Origin: Notamacropus eugenii
Lineage: Eukaryota; Chordata; Mammalia; Diprotodontia; Macropodidae
DNA: 64,000 nt
Direction of reading: 5' to 3'
Assembly (NCBI RefSeq): GCF_028372415.1
Contig: NC_092878.1
Location: 71,546,704-71,610,703 of the forward strand
Below are positions 10,137 to 20,989 of the stretch, piece by piece. The notes under the pieces were generated by a model, which was given only the letters and a program-made list of their open reading frames with translations, was not told the origin of the DNA and did not search any database. A program made the translations under genes and the position numbers. Position 1 is the stretch's first letter. The number at the start of each line of letters is the position of its first letter.

Positions 10137-11935
10137 CTCTCTTTCATTTCCCATTCTAAATTTGAGAAATGTCAGCAAATCTTAACATTGCCACGTGAAA
10201 AGAAGAGGAAGAAAATAAGATTGTATAGGAAATAGAAAATTTCTAATACATATAATATTTTAAATAAAATGTTAATTCAACTTGTTAATTCCAAAGTTGT
10301 CCTAATTGTCCTTCTCTCTCTGAACTTTGTTCTCTGCATTAAAAAAAAGACAATTGATGTTTTATTTTATTTCTTTCTTCTGGGGGCAGTGACATCACTA
10401 TTACTAGCCATAAGTAAACATATTTACTCATTGTTGAATGGAAATATCTACTTAGTTTTGTGCCATTCACATCTGTTTCATTGCTCTATTCTGCAATGTT
10501 CTCAATTATTTTTTTAAGAACAGATATTATATCAAAGAAACACAAAAGTTATAGATTGTTTTTCTCTTTGACTCAAATGTTTGCTTTATTTATTATGAGA
10601 CTCAAGTACAATAATGCAAAGAAGTAGAGCCAGGGATTTGATTTGAGCTCTGTAAGAAGATTCACTCAAATGAGGACAGCCAAGAGCCAAAGTTGGGGTA
10701 AAGTTGTCGAACAATGACCAACACAAGAAGAAGCAGAAGAAGTAATTTTTTGGAGGCAATTTTTAAGAAATTCAGGAAATATTACATAGTATGATAAAGT
10801 AATGATTAGTGATGGTGAACTTCAGTTGTCTGGATATTTATTGGAGCTTTCTTTCCATAAATCAGAGAATCTAGTGGGGGGGGGGGTTCAGTTTCATTCT
10901 TTTTAACTTGTCTTATTGATGCCATTTTTTTTTAAGAAGAAAAGAAATAAAGGAACAGCTATTACAGACCTGATTCTAACCAGTAAAGAAGGCCTCCTTC
11001 TTGAGGTGGTAATGACAGACTTGAAATGAAATAATCATTTCACCTTAAAACATATGATTTAAAAAAAGTGGGAAAGGTCAGGTATTACCAAACATCTGCT
11101 ATAGGTCTAGGAAGAAAAAAATTTCTAAGCATTTAGAGAACAGGTTCATTCCCCAAAAAGTTCTATTACAAAAGTCAGCCCAGGAGAGATAGGTCTAGGT
11201 TTGATTATACCAGATGGATTTTCAATGTCTTTTAAATCAGATGACTTCCTGGACTATATATAGCTACATTTTTTTTTTTAAAGCTCATGAACCCCAGGTT
11301 AAAAACAGCAGTAGAGGAATCAATAGCAACCTCTATAGCTGTCAGATGCCTCTAAAGGTCATTGATTGTTTTATAAGGATTATTTAGCCTCTTTTGCAGA
11401 AATAGTTTTGAAGTTCTTGGTGGTGGTATGGAATTTTATTCACACTTTCAGTGTAAATGATCCTATTACATTATGGGTCTGAAAGATCCTTTAAATGCTA
11501 GACTTCCTCACAGAAACATTCTTATCAATACCGCTAATGGTCATTGAAGTGTGTGCTTTAAGAACTGCAGCTTTTGTATGTTTCCTTAAAGTAATATCCA
11601 TTCTTAAAAACCAGTGAATCAAAAACATCACAAAATAAAGCAATGAAACATATGTGAATGATACAAAAACTTGCCATCATCTGACAGAGAAAATAACAAA
11701 AGGAGGAGAAATTAGTTCAATCTTGTTTCATCTTATAGAGACCATATATTTTGAGTCATTTTATATCTGTATAAGTGTATTAGCATGAGCATTATCATCA
11801 AAAATGAAATCCTTTTTGTCCCAAGCAACTTGTACATCATTGCAGGATAAATTGCCTGAGAAATTGGTGTTGTACAGGCATGGCTGTAGAATCTTATACA
11901 TGAAAAGGACATTACTGACCATAAACTCTACCAGC
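10137..11935. other. Unassigned AT-rich stretch
   Basis: About 1.8 kb with no gene or repeat that I can name. It holds a short G run at 10876-10885 and T runs near 10927 and 11270. The 82-codon ORF at 10269 and the 64-codon ORF at 11955-11761 have no motifs. Confidence 0.4.
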
Positions 11936-12060
11936 CTCCATGTTATAGATGACAACTCTTGGCTTTTAGAAGTTTAATGATTTGTCAAAGGTCACAGAGT
12001 CCAGGAGTAGAACCTGGTTCTTCCAAATCCCCAATTTACTTTTCACTAAGTCACATTCAA
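11936..12060 (+). mobile_element. MIR-type SINE, 3' half
   Basis: 'tttgtcaaaggtcacagagt', 'gtagaacctggttcttcca' and 'ttttcactaagtcaca' follow the MIR core and 3' half. The 5' half is missing or too diverged. Confidence 0.5.
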
Positions 12061-12469
12061 ATGGTTAGGAATAACTTTTGAACCAATTGTATTGATGTCA
12101 TAGGGAAATATCATTAATTCTACTAACTCTACTATATTGCTGATCAATAAAAAACTTTCACCTTTTTAATGTTATCAGTCATTTTCATTCTTAAAGACAG
12201 GAAACCTATTTAATCTAGTGCTATGATACATATCTACATCAACATATCTCAGAGAACAAATGATGAATATGAATGTTGATATTACTTCTCCCATTCTCTA
12301 ACAAAGTAGAAGAGGAAATTCATACAAGAGAAGGAAAGCATATTGATAGCTGAATTACCAGTGATAGTTATTGGGGGATTTTTTTACTCTATATCATGGA
12401 AATTCATTTAATAAGAAGCCCAATATGGGGAGGAAGGGTTATTTTTTTGAAATCCTATTGCCTTTCTAC
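12061..12469. other. Unassigned AT-rich stretch
   Basis: Nothing recognised. Confidence 0.4.
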
Positions 12470-12685
12470 AAAAGTAGTGTGTCATAGTGAATAGTTAGCA
12501 TTTAATCCAAAAAGACTGAATTTAAGCCCCATCTATGACAGATACTAGCCGTTTGACCTTGAACAAGACAAATTCTCATTGTTCTAGGCAACTTCTGAAA
12601 CTAAAAGTTACAGAGAAGATGCCAATCTACACTGGTAGAGGAAATTTCCTTACCTGGGAGTTCACTATGCCAATGAAATTACAAC
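12470..12685 (-). mobile_element. MIR-type marsupial SINE
   Basis: The plus strand reads as antisense MIR in its first half ('gtgtcatagtgaatagtt', 'gactgaatttaagcccc', 'gtttgaccttgaacaag'). It continues with 'agagaagatgccaatctaca' and 'ttccttacctgggagttc', an ending I associate with a marsupial MIR variant. The ORF at 12535-12753 overlaps it and is chance. Confidence 0.6.
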
Positions 12686-12689
12686 TCTG

Positions 12690-13589
12690 TTTCTTAGCCC
12701 AATCCCTTTCCCTATCCCTGTGTTCTTTTCAAATGACTAAGTTAACAAAGTGATAGGGGGTAGGAGAAGACTGTTAGCAAAGTGTAAAAAGATACAGTAG
12801 CAAAATGCTTATTTTTGGACTGTTTTGATTAATGATAAGCTACTTTAATCCAACCACTGGGAATAAAGTATTTAAAATTAATTTGTCAATATAAATTATG
12901 AAAATTCAAAGTACTTTCATTTTGTTTCAATGATTTAAAAGAAAGAAAACCCACAGAGTATATTTTGTACTCAGTGGTTTAAAATATTCTTCATCTCATT
13001 TCGTTCTTCCAATTTGAAAAATATCGAAAAATTTTGAAAAAAGGCCTTAGTCTCTTAGAATTTAAAACAAAAAATCATAACCTCTAGAAGCTCACCAAAA
13101 CATAGTAAAGGAAATGATTCTTATTTTGAAAGAGTTCAATTTAGATGCCTAGGTGACATGAAAAATTTCCTTGAAAGACAGTTCAGTATGACATTGTGCA
13201 ATTCATTATTTTCTTTTGAGAGCTTTAATAACTATTCTTCCCTTTTTTAAATATCACATGTCATTGAATGTATTTGTATGTAGACAAACTCAAAAGCAGA
13301 TCCCAAGTATTCTGGACACTCTCTGAATTACATTTTTCTGGAATAAATTATTCAGTGACAAAGAGTAATTAGAATGTGACTTGCTGAATACAGTGTAATT
13401 CATCTTGGCTCCTATCCAAAGTGTTGTCTCTAAAATACCAAATGGGTCTTATTATAAAATGATTTTACCATCAAACCAGTCACTTCTCTGGCATGGACAG
13501 TGAGGACTGAGTGAAAATATAGCCTCAGTGGTTTTCCAATGAAATAATCTTACTTTCAAGAGAATTAAATCCTAATGCATACAAGCAAA
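12690..13589. other. Unassigned AT-rich stretch
   Basis: No gene, RNA or repeat recognised over about 900 bp. Confidence 0.4.
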
Positions 13590-13606
13590 ATAGATAGATA
13601 CATAGG

Positions 13607-13656
<50 letters not shown>

Positions 13657-13715
13657 AATATATAGATACAGCTGTATGTATGTATACATATATACACATA
13701 TATACATATATTTGC
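13590..13715. repeat. (GATA)n and ATACAT microsatellite
   Basis: About 16 GATA units with a few single-base changes, followed by a TATACATA-type tract. The Tyr/Leu/Ile-repeat ORFs on the minus strand are translations of it. Confidence 0.95.
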
Positions 13716-13797
13716 AAATATAAGCATATGCCTATTAGAATTTGGTTGTAACAATAACTTTATATGGTTATGTTTGTTCTGTGAAAATAGTAGCATT

Positions 13798-14050
13798 ACT
13801 AATAGCTACCATTTATATAGCATTTTAAGGTTTGCAATGCACTTCACTATTATTAACCCATTTTAGTCTCACCACAATTTAGAAGCAGATATTATTATAT
13901 ACTTCATTTTACAGGTGAGAAACTGAGGCAGACAGAGAAGAAGTAACTTGTCTAGGGTCACATATCTAGTGTCTAAGGCTATAGATTTGAACTGGATCTT
14001 CCTGACTCCAGATTCAGTATGCTATCCACCACACCACCTAACTGCCCCCT
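13798..14050 (+). mobile_element. MIR/MAR1-type SINE, near full length
   Basis: Complete element order: 'tagctaccatttatatagca', 'aaggtttgcaatgcacttc', 'cattttacaggtgagaaact', 'tctagggtcacatatctag', 'actggatcttcctgactcca' and the end 'ccacaccacctaactgcccc'. Confidence 0.85.
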
Positions 14051-14228
14051 ATTAGATTGATAATCGCCAGTTTCAAACATGGGTAAATTATTTATCCCTC
14101 CTATTAATTGGAAGTATCTATACTAAATAAATAGAACGAGCTGAATTTTCAGGGCTTCAGAGTTTTTGACTCCTTTGGTTCTGTGACCTTCAGTACATTC
14201 ATATTCAAGAGAGTAGGGACTAACTCAA

Positions 14229-14239
14229 AAGACGTTGTC
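14229..14239. repeat. Target-site duplication of HAL1 C, left copy
   Basis: 'aagacgttgtc' pairs with 'aagatgttgtc' at 17024-17034, one mismatch in 11. Confidence 0.8.
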
Positions 14240-14920
14240 GGGGGTGGAGCCAAGATGGCGGAGTAGAAAGATACACATATGCTAGCTCTGAACCCACAGC
14301 CCATAAAATACCTGTAAAGAAGAACTCCCAACAAATTTGGGAGCAGCAGAAGCCACAGAACAATGAAGTACAAGAGATTTCTGTTCCAGAGAGCCCTGAA
14401 AAACCAACATGAAAGGTCCATTGCACCCCGGACCTGGAGCAGAGCCCAAACCGGCCTTGGCTGCATGCCACCGAGAGGAGCAGATCCCAGCAGGCTCCAG
14501 GGATGGAATCTCCAGCACCCAGGTAGGTCTCTCCACCCACATGTGCTAAAGGTCAGTGAGAGAGTTTCTTTGGCTGGCCAAGAGGGGAGTGGGGTGTACC
14601 CATAACTCAGGCCCCCTCGGGAGGCAACAGTGGAGGCAGCAGCAGACAGGGGCTCCCGAAGCAGGCAGGAGCTTGGATCCACTGTTAAAGGTCTCAGCGT
14701 AACCCCCCCACCCCCCAAGGGAACTGAGCCCTCTGTGGCAGCCCTGCCCCCACCTGAGCACCTAAACTTAATCTCACATTGAATGGTAGCCCTGCCCCCA
14801 TTGAAAACCCTGAGGCTGGGGAGCAGCATTTGAATCTCAGATGCCAAGCACTAGCTGGGAGGATCTGGAGGCGTGGTGGGTACAGAAAGGAAACTCAGAT
14901 GTCAAGCAACTGGCTGGGAA
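14240..14920 (+). promoter_or_regulatory. HAL1 C 5' UTR, likely internal promoter region
   Basis: The block opens with 'gccaagatggcggag', containing the 'aagatggcgg' YY1-type site that positions L1 transcription start in mammals. The rest is GC-richer than its surroundings. Promoter function is inferred by family. The 232-codon antisense ORF at 14847-14149 and the smaller ORFs in this block are by-products of GC-rich sequence. Confidence 0.6.
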
Positions 14921-14921
14921 A

Positions 14922-16020
14922 ATGCCCAGAAAAGGAAAAAAAATAAGACCATAGAAGGTTACTTTCTTGGTGAACAGGTGTCTCCTCCCATCCTTTCAGA
15001 TGAGGAAGAACAATGCTTACCATCAGGGAAAGACATAGAAATCAAGGCTTCTGTATCCCAAACATCCAAAATAAATATTCACTGGGCTCAGGCCATGGAA
15101 GAGCTCAAAAAGGATTTTGAAAATCAAGTTAGAGAGGTGGAGGAAAAACTGGGAAGAGAAATGAGAGAGATGCAGTCAAAGCATGAACAGCAGGTCAGCA
15201 CCCTGCTAAAGGAGACCCCAAAAAATGCTGAAGAAAATAACATCTTGAAAAATAGCCTAACTCAATTGGCAAAAGAGGTTCAAAAAGCAATGAGGAGAAG
15301 AATGCTTTCAAAAGCAGAATTAGCCAAATGGAAAAGGAGGTTCAAAAGCTCACTGAAGAAAACAGTTCTTTCAAAATCAGAATGGAATAGATGGAGGCTA
15401 ATGACTTTATGAGAAACCACGAAATCACAAAACAAAACCAAAAGAATGAAAAAATGGAAGATAATGTGAAATATCTCATTGGAAAAACAACTGACCTGGA
15501 AAATAGATACAGGAGAGACAATTTAAAAATTATGGGACTACCTGAAAGACATGTTCAAAAAAAGAGCCTAGACATCATCTTTCATGAAATTATCAAGGAA
15601 AATTGCCCTGATATTCTAGAACCAGGGGGCAAAATAAATATTGAAAGAATACAGCAATCACCTCCTGAAAGAGATCCAAATAGAGAAACTCCTAGGAACA
15701 TTGTGGCCAAATTCCAGAGTTCCCTGGTCAAGGAGAAAATATTGCAAGCAGCTAGAAAGAAACAATTCAAGTACTGTGGAAGTACAATCAGGATAACACA
15801 ACATCTAGCAGCTTCTACATTAAGAGATCGAAGGGCATGGAATAGGATATTCCAGAAGTCAAAGGAACTAGGACTAAAACCAAGAATCACCTACCCAGCA
15901 AAACTGAGTATAGTACTTCAGGAGAATAATTGGTCTTTAAATGAAATAGAGGACTTTCAAGCATTCTTAATGAAAAGACCAGAGCTGAAAAGAAAATTTG
16001 ACTTTCAAACACAAGAATGA
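14922..16020 (+). pseudogene. HAL1 C ORF1 (L1-type RNA-binding protein), nearly intact
   Basis: In the family, ORF1p is a trimeric RNA chaperone that coats element RNA. The expected ATG at 14922 opens 'MPRKGKK' but an A8 run at 14936-14943 puts it one base out of frame with the body, which reads 'NKTIEGYFLGEQVSPPILSD'. A Glu/Lys-rich coiled coil follows (about 15080-15400: 'AMEELKKDFENQVREVEEKL', 'LLKETPKNAEENNILKNSL'). A second one-base shift lies near 15287, and an in-frame stop falls just before 'MEANDFMRN' (15391). From 15391 to 16020 the frame is open: 'RRDNLKIMGLPE' starts the RRM, and 'AASTLRDRRAWNRIFQKSKE' and 'YPAKLSIVL' form the C-terminal domain, ending 'KFDFQTQE' and a TGA. About three small lesions make it non-functional as it stands. 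Confidence 0.85.
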
Positions 16021-17023
16021 AGAGAAGCATGAAAAGGTGAACAGCAAAGAGAAGTCATAAGGGACTTACTAAAGTTGAACTGTTTACATTCCTACATGGA
16101 AAGACAATATTTGTAACTCTTGAAACTTCTCAGTATCTGGGTACTGGGTGGGATTACACACACACACATGCACACACGCACACACACATAGAGACAGAGT
16201 GCACAGAATGATCTGAAGAGGATGGGATCATATCTTAAAAAAATGAAATTAAGTGGTGAAAGAGAAATATATTGGGAGGAGAAAGGGAGAAATGGAATGG
16301 GGCAAATTATCTCTCATAAAAGAGGCAAGCAAAAGACTTATTAGTGGAGGAATAAAGAGGGGAGGTGAGAGAAAAACAGAAAAACATGAAGATTACTCTC
16401 ATCACATTCCACTAAAGGAAGGAATAAAATGCACACTCATTTTGGTATGAAAACCTATCTTACAATACAGGAAAGTGGGAGAGAAGGGGATAAGCAGGGT
16501 GGAGGGGGATCATGGAAGGGAGGGCAGTGGGAGGAGGGAGCAATCTGAAGTCAACACTCTTGGAGAGGGACAGGATCAAAAGAGAGAATAGAAACAATGG
16601 AGGGGCAGAACAGGATGGAGGAAAATATAGTCAGTCTTACACAACACGACTATTATGGAAGTCATTTGCAAAACTACACAGTGGCCTATATTGAATTGTT
16701 TGCCTTCCCAAAGGGAATGGGTGGGGAGGGAGGGATGAAGAGAAGTTGGAACTCAAAGTTTTAAGAACAACTGTCGAGTACTGTTCTTGCTACTAGGAAA
16801 TAAGAAATATAGGTAATGGGGTATAGAAAGTTATCTGGCCCTACAGGACAAAAGAGAAGATGGGGACAAGGGATGGCAGGGATGATAGAAGAGAGGGCAG
16901 ACTGGTGATTGGGGCAATCAGAATGCTCAGTGTTTAGGGGGAGGGGACAAATGGTGAGAAAATTTGGAACCCCAAATTTTGTGAAAATGAATGTTAAAAG
17001 TTAAGTAAATAAATTATAAATAT
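16021..17023 (+). other. HAL1 C 3' UTR, purine-rich
   Basis: About 1 kb of G- and A-rich sequence with many 'gggagg' and 'gaggg' blocks and no reverse-transcriptase motif. The same block appears as its complement in copies A (4468-5640) and B (6080-6995). L1 3' UTRs also tend to have G-rich tracts. The 60-65 codon ORFs at 16253 and 16512 are chance. Confidence 0.75.
16157..16192. repeat. (AC)n microsatellite in HAL1 C 3' UTR
   Basis: An interrupted CA tract ('cacacatgcacacacgcaca') 137 bases after the ORF1 stop, the same relative position as the repeats in HAL1 A and B. Confidence 0.9.
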
Positions 17024-17034
17024 AAGATGTTGTC
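17024..17034. repeat. Target-site duplication of HAL1 C, right copy
   Basis: 'aagatgttgtc', partner of 14229-14239. Confidence 0.8.
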
Positions 17035-18049
17035 AAGGACCTAATAGTTGGAGTAATTATAAAAGATAATTTTGTACTAAGATGCAGAGGGTCCCTGATC
17101 CACATAATATAGTCCACTGGGGCCTAGAGATGTGTCCCTCTCTTATGTCATAGGAAAAAAATATCACCTACAGACTCTCCCATTCAAACCAAGGAATCCA
17201 CTGATGGACCTCCAAAATACTGCAGAGATCTTGGAAAAAGCAAGTCAGAGTCACAGAGGACAGACCTGTGAGGTAGAGTTCATGGAATCACTCATGGATT
17301 CTTTAGGGAAGTTCTAGCACTTTTTCTTTTGAGCTGTGCAGTGCCCATCCCAGGTAAACTCAGACCTGGTTTGCAGGAGAAAAGCTTTAGGAAATTCTTG
17401 GCAGATTCAATTGTCTCTTCCAAATCCAGGAAGCCTGATGTGTTTCCAAAGTGAAAAGAACTAGAAGAATGATAACTTTAAAGAGGAAAAACAATTTTGG
17501 AAGTCCTTAGAACTCTGATAAGTATAATGATATATCATGAGTCTGATAGAATAAGATGATACACACCACTCATCTGAAAGAGAGATATTTCTAGATATGT
17601 CTAATATGAGAATGTGTTTTGCCAGACTATGTAAACTGGAATTGAGGGAAATGTTTTTCAGATTTTTTTTTAAATTTTTAAAATTTTTAAAAATTTTTAC
17701 TTTTTAAAAAAAAAAATGTGCTCAATGGAGTAGAAGGTTGGAGGGAAGAATGAGTTAATTTTTAGACATACTTATTTCAAAATTAAAATAAATATTTTTT
17801 TAAAATAAACTGTCAAACTGTTGGTGATCTTGTGGCACAACTTCATCACCACAATTTACTTTTACACTTTATATATCTGAGTCAAGTCAAGAACATATAC
17901 AACACAAGTAAACACAAATTGCAGCAAGTAATAAATCATTAAGGAACACAAGTCCTCCCAAAACACACTACTTTGAAGACTTTCTTGCTATTCTCTTGTT
18001 AGCAAGAATTTATTAGCCAATGAGTATACAGAAGACTTTATGCTAAGCA
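17035..18049. other. Unassigned stretch, partly poly-A/T-rich
   Basis: 17035-17640 has somewhat higher GC content and no recognisable repeat; the 61-codon ORF at 17132-17317 has no motif. 17660-17810 is A/T runs. 17810-18049 is unassigned. Confidence 0.4.
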
Positions 18050-18175
18050 AAGGAAGAAAGAAGGAAGAAAACAAAGAAGGAGGGAAAGAAGGAAGAAAGG
18101 AAGTAAAGAAGGAAGGGAGGGAGAGAAGACAAAAAAAATAAAATAAAGAAAAAAGAAGTAAATAAATTAATAGGC
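18050..18175. repeat. GAAG-rich purine tract
   Basis: Degenerate (GGAA)n and (GAAA)n units, almost all purine on the plus strand. Confidence 0.9.
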
Positions 18176-18344
18176 AGATAGATAAATAGGTATGTGAAAG
18201 TTCCTAACCTCAAGGACCTCCCTTTCTCCTTTCATTCACTGATGGTCAGCCTGGAGTATAACAGAACAGCCAAATAAATACCAGCTAAAGAATTCCTCAT
18301 AGTTTTTGTGTTGGACTTATGATAAGTCCAATGTAGTTGAAGCC

Positions 18345-18420
18345 CTAGTAATCAATCCACAAACATGTATTAAGCACCTGATTTTGTCAGTCACTGTGCA
18401 AGGTGTTAGTCTTCACATCA
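18345..18420 (-). mobile_element. L2 LINE 3' fragment
   Basis: The antisense L2 3' signature reads 'catgtattaagcacctgatt', then 'cagtcactgtgcaaggtgtt' on the plus strand. Confidence 0.5.
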
Positions 18421-18569
18421 GGGATGTTGGCAGAAACTGCTACCTTCCTACACACAAAACTTGAAATGTCTTTCCTTCAAGCTTCAGGGTTTTCTAAACC
18501 TGGTTCTGACCTAACTAGCATCCACAAAGAAGTTAGACATGATCTGCAATGGATATAAATTTCATAATA

Positions 18570-20149
18570 TTGTCACTGACTTTTTCCCTTTAAAAACAAT
18601 AATTTAACATTTTTGTCTTTATCACACACAACAATAAAAATAAGATTTTTTGAAAAGTAGTACAATTGACATCCCAATTAAATTAACAAAATTATTTTAC
18701 TGAATTAGAACAAAACAACAGCAGAATTTAGGACAAAAAGTCAAGAATATAAAAAAAACACTACTAAAATGCAAAAGAAGGAGATTTGGTAGTACCAGGC
18801 ATTAAGTGATACTAGAAAGTGGCAATTATCAGAACTATCTGGTACTGGCTAAGAAATAGAAAGGTAGATCAGTAGAACAGAGTAAATTTACAATTTGTAG
18901 CCCCAAATAAATGCAGTAACTTTGTATTTGGCAAGCTGAAGACAAGGTTTTTGGGTTAAGAATTCACTATTTGGTAAAAAAAAAAAAAAAAAAAAAAGAA
19001 AAGTGTTGAGAAAACAGAAAAGCAGTCTGGCAGAAATTAGTTATGACTAACACCTAACACCATTTTCTAAGATAAGATCAAGGATGCATGACCTAGATAT
19101 AAAGAGAAATATTACAATAAAAAATTAAATGACTCAGAATGCATTATCTATCAAATAGATAATGCAAAATGTATGAATAAGCAATAGAGAGCATTGTGAG
19201 GTATAAAACAAATAATTTTAATTAGACTAGATTAAAAATGTTTTGTACAAAAAATATAGTCAAAATTAGAAGGAAAGTAAAAAATTGGGTAAATATTTAT
19301 AGACAGATTGTCAGATAAAGATCTTACATGCCAAATATATAAAGAACTTTGTCAAATCTACAAAATATAGCCATTCCCCAATTGGTAAATGGTCAAAAGA
19401 ACTGAGCAGTTTTCTGATGAAATCAAAACAACTAATCATATGGAAAATGTGCTAATTCATTATTAATTAGAAGAATGCAAATTAAAACAGCCTTGAGATA
19501 TCATTTTGCACCTATCAGATGGGTCAAAATTATTTAAAGGGAAAGTGACAAATGTTGAAGGGGATGTGGAAAAATTAGGATACTGATTCACTGTTGGTAC
19601 AAGTGTGAAGTGATCTAACAATTATGGTGAGCAATCAGGAATTATTCCTAAAGAATTACTTAACTTCCTATACTCTTTGACCCAATAATATCACTATTAG
19701 TTCTGTTTCCAAGATGAATGGGGAAAAAGGAAAAGAATCTTTATAATATAAAGGTTTTAAAATATTTATAGCAGTTGTCTTTCTGTTAGCAAACAACTGG
19801 AAACTACAGAAATTTCCATCAATTGGGAAATGGCTGAACAAGTTGTGTTATATGATCATGATGAAATTCTATGCTACAAGAAATGATGAGCTTGATGACT
19901 TTAGGGAAAAAAAAAACATGGATAGACTAGAATGAAATAATGAAGTCAAATGGGCAGAAATAAGAGAACATTTTATACAGTAATAACAACATTATTTTAA
20001 GAACAACTTTGAGTGACTAAGTCATTCTGACTATTATGAATGCCCAAATTAACTGCAAAGGACATATGTTAACTACAAAAGACATATGGAGGAAGACATT
20101 ATCTGCATCTAGAGAAAGAACTGACAAATAACTATAGGTATAGAATTGT

Positions 20150-20186
<37 letters not shown>

Positions 20187-20345
20187 ACATCTGTGTGTGT
20201 GTGTGCATGTGTGTGTATACACATGCATATTATTGTCTAATGATAGCCACCTCTAGAGTGCTGGGGGAGGGGAAAAAGGAATAAAAAAGAGTATTACATG
20301 ATAAGTCTTCAAAAAATTTTAAAGTAGTGCAAGTTCATTTGTGTG
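18570..20345 (+). mobile_element. L1 LINE, 5'-truncated, older copy
   Basis: Covers the last third of ORF2 and the 3' UTR. Recognisable blocks: 'atcccaattaaattaacaaa', 'ggtactggctaagaaataga', 'ccattccccaattggtaaat', 'cctatcagatgggtcaaaat', 'tttgacccaataatatcac' and 'tcaattgggaaatggctgaa'. These encode the family's 'FDPAIPLLG'- and 'EWLNK'-like segments. All frames are broken by many indels and an internal A run at about 18979-19000. It is clearly older than the L1 at 20990. Confidence 0.8.
20154..20222. repeat. (TG)n microsatellite in L1 3' UTR
   Basis: TG repeats with a few interruptions inside the L1 3' UTR. Confidence 0.95.
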
Positions 20346-20460
20346 AGATACTTTTCCTAAATATACCGTGATTAAATATAATGTAAGCATCCCATTTAAT
20401 GATGTTTATGTGTGAGAATATATCTGTCAAAATCATTCAAATAGGTGTTATGAATAGAAC

Positions 20461-20946
20461 TGCCTTTGGTTCTTGAAGAGGACCATGATATCAGGGAGGT
20501 GATATTATGACATGCAAAGTAGAGATTGCCCAGGATGCAAACCCTACTTCATCACTATTTGGGCCCTGACTGGCTCAGAATGAATGTCAATAACAATTGC
20601 TTTTGTTTTGGCCAGAACCACTGAGGATCTTCCCCTCACAGATCTATTTTTTTTTTAAAGAGGCCATTTTTCCCCTTCATTTTTCATTAAGCCTTAATCA
20701 CTGAATGGGTGATGCCTCAGTCAAACTGATAGCTGTTAAAGACCTTAGCTTATAAAGGCAAAGTTCCCTCACTGCATCATCTCTAGCCATACTGATCCAT
20801 ATCTGGCCACTGGTCCAGATTGCTCCAGAGGAGAAAGTGAGGCTGGTGGCTTTGCATAGCTCTCCCTCGCTTAAACCCAATTCACTTGCATGTCATGACA
20901 TCACCTCCCTGATGTCATGGTCTTCTTCAAAAATGAAGGAGAGACA
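20461..20946. repeat. Foldback repeat with ~50-bp inverted ends
   Basis: The left end (20468-20517, 'gaagaggaccatgatatcag', then 'gaggtgatattatgacatgc') is an imperfect reverse complement of the right end (20886-20934, 'tgcatgtcatgacatcacct', then 'gatgtcatggtcttcttc'), with roughly 43 of 50 positions pairing. The interior of about 370 bp is unique ('gactggctcagaatgaat', 'tggccactggtccagattg'). I remember similar sequence as a common marsupial interspersed repeat but cannot name the family. It could be a DNA element or a SINE with an inverted partial copy. The 60-codon ORF inside is chance. Confidence 0.65.
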
Positions 20947-20989
20947 GCAATAGCAGCAGCAGCAGCAACAGCCAAAGCAGCAATATAAG
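20947..20989. repeat. (CAG/CAA)n-like tract
   Basis: 'agcagcagcagcagcaacag' and similar, probably the tail of the foldback repeat. Confidence 0.7.

Larger units (their letters stand above)
14240..17023 (+). mobile_element. HAL1 (half-L1) copy C, full length
   Basis: A complete element of about 2.78 kb. It starts 'gggggtggagccaagatggc' at 14240, has a GC-richer 5' UTR to about 14920, one ORF (ORF1), then about 1 kb of purine-rich 3' UTR, and ends in 'aagtaaataaattataaat'. There is no ORF2, so it is a half-L1 and presumably used L1 enzymes in trans. An 11-bp target-site duplication brackets it. It lies inverted relative to copies A and B. Few frame breaks in ORF1 suggest a later insertion than the L2, MIR and CR1 fragments. 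Confidence 0.88.

Noticed and set aside
14149-14847. 232-codon minus-strand ORF
   Set aside because: It is antisense to the GC-rich 5' UTR of HAL1 C and runs across the element boundary. It shows no domain, and GC-rich sequence lacks stop codons by chance.
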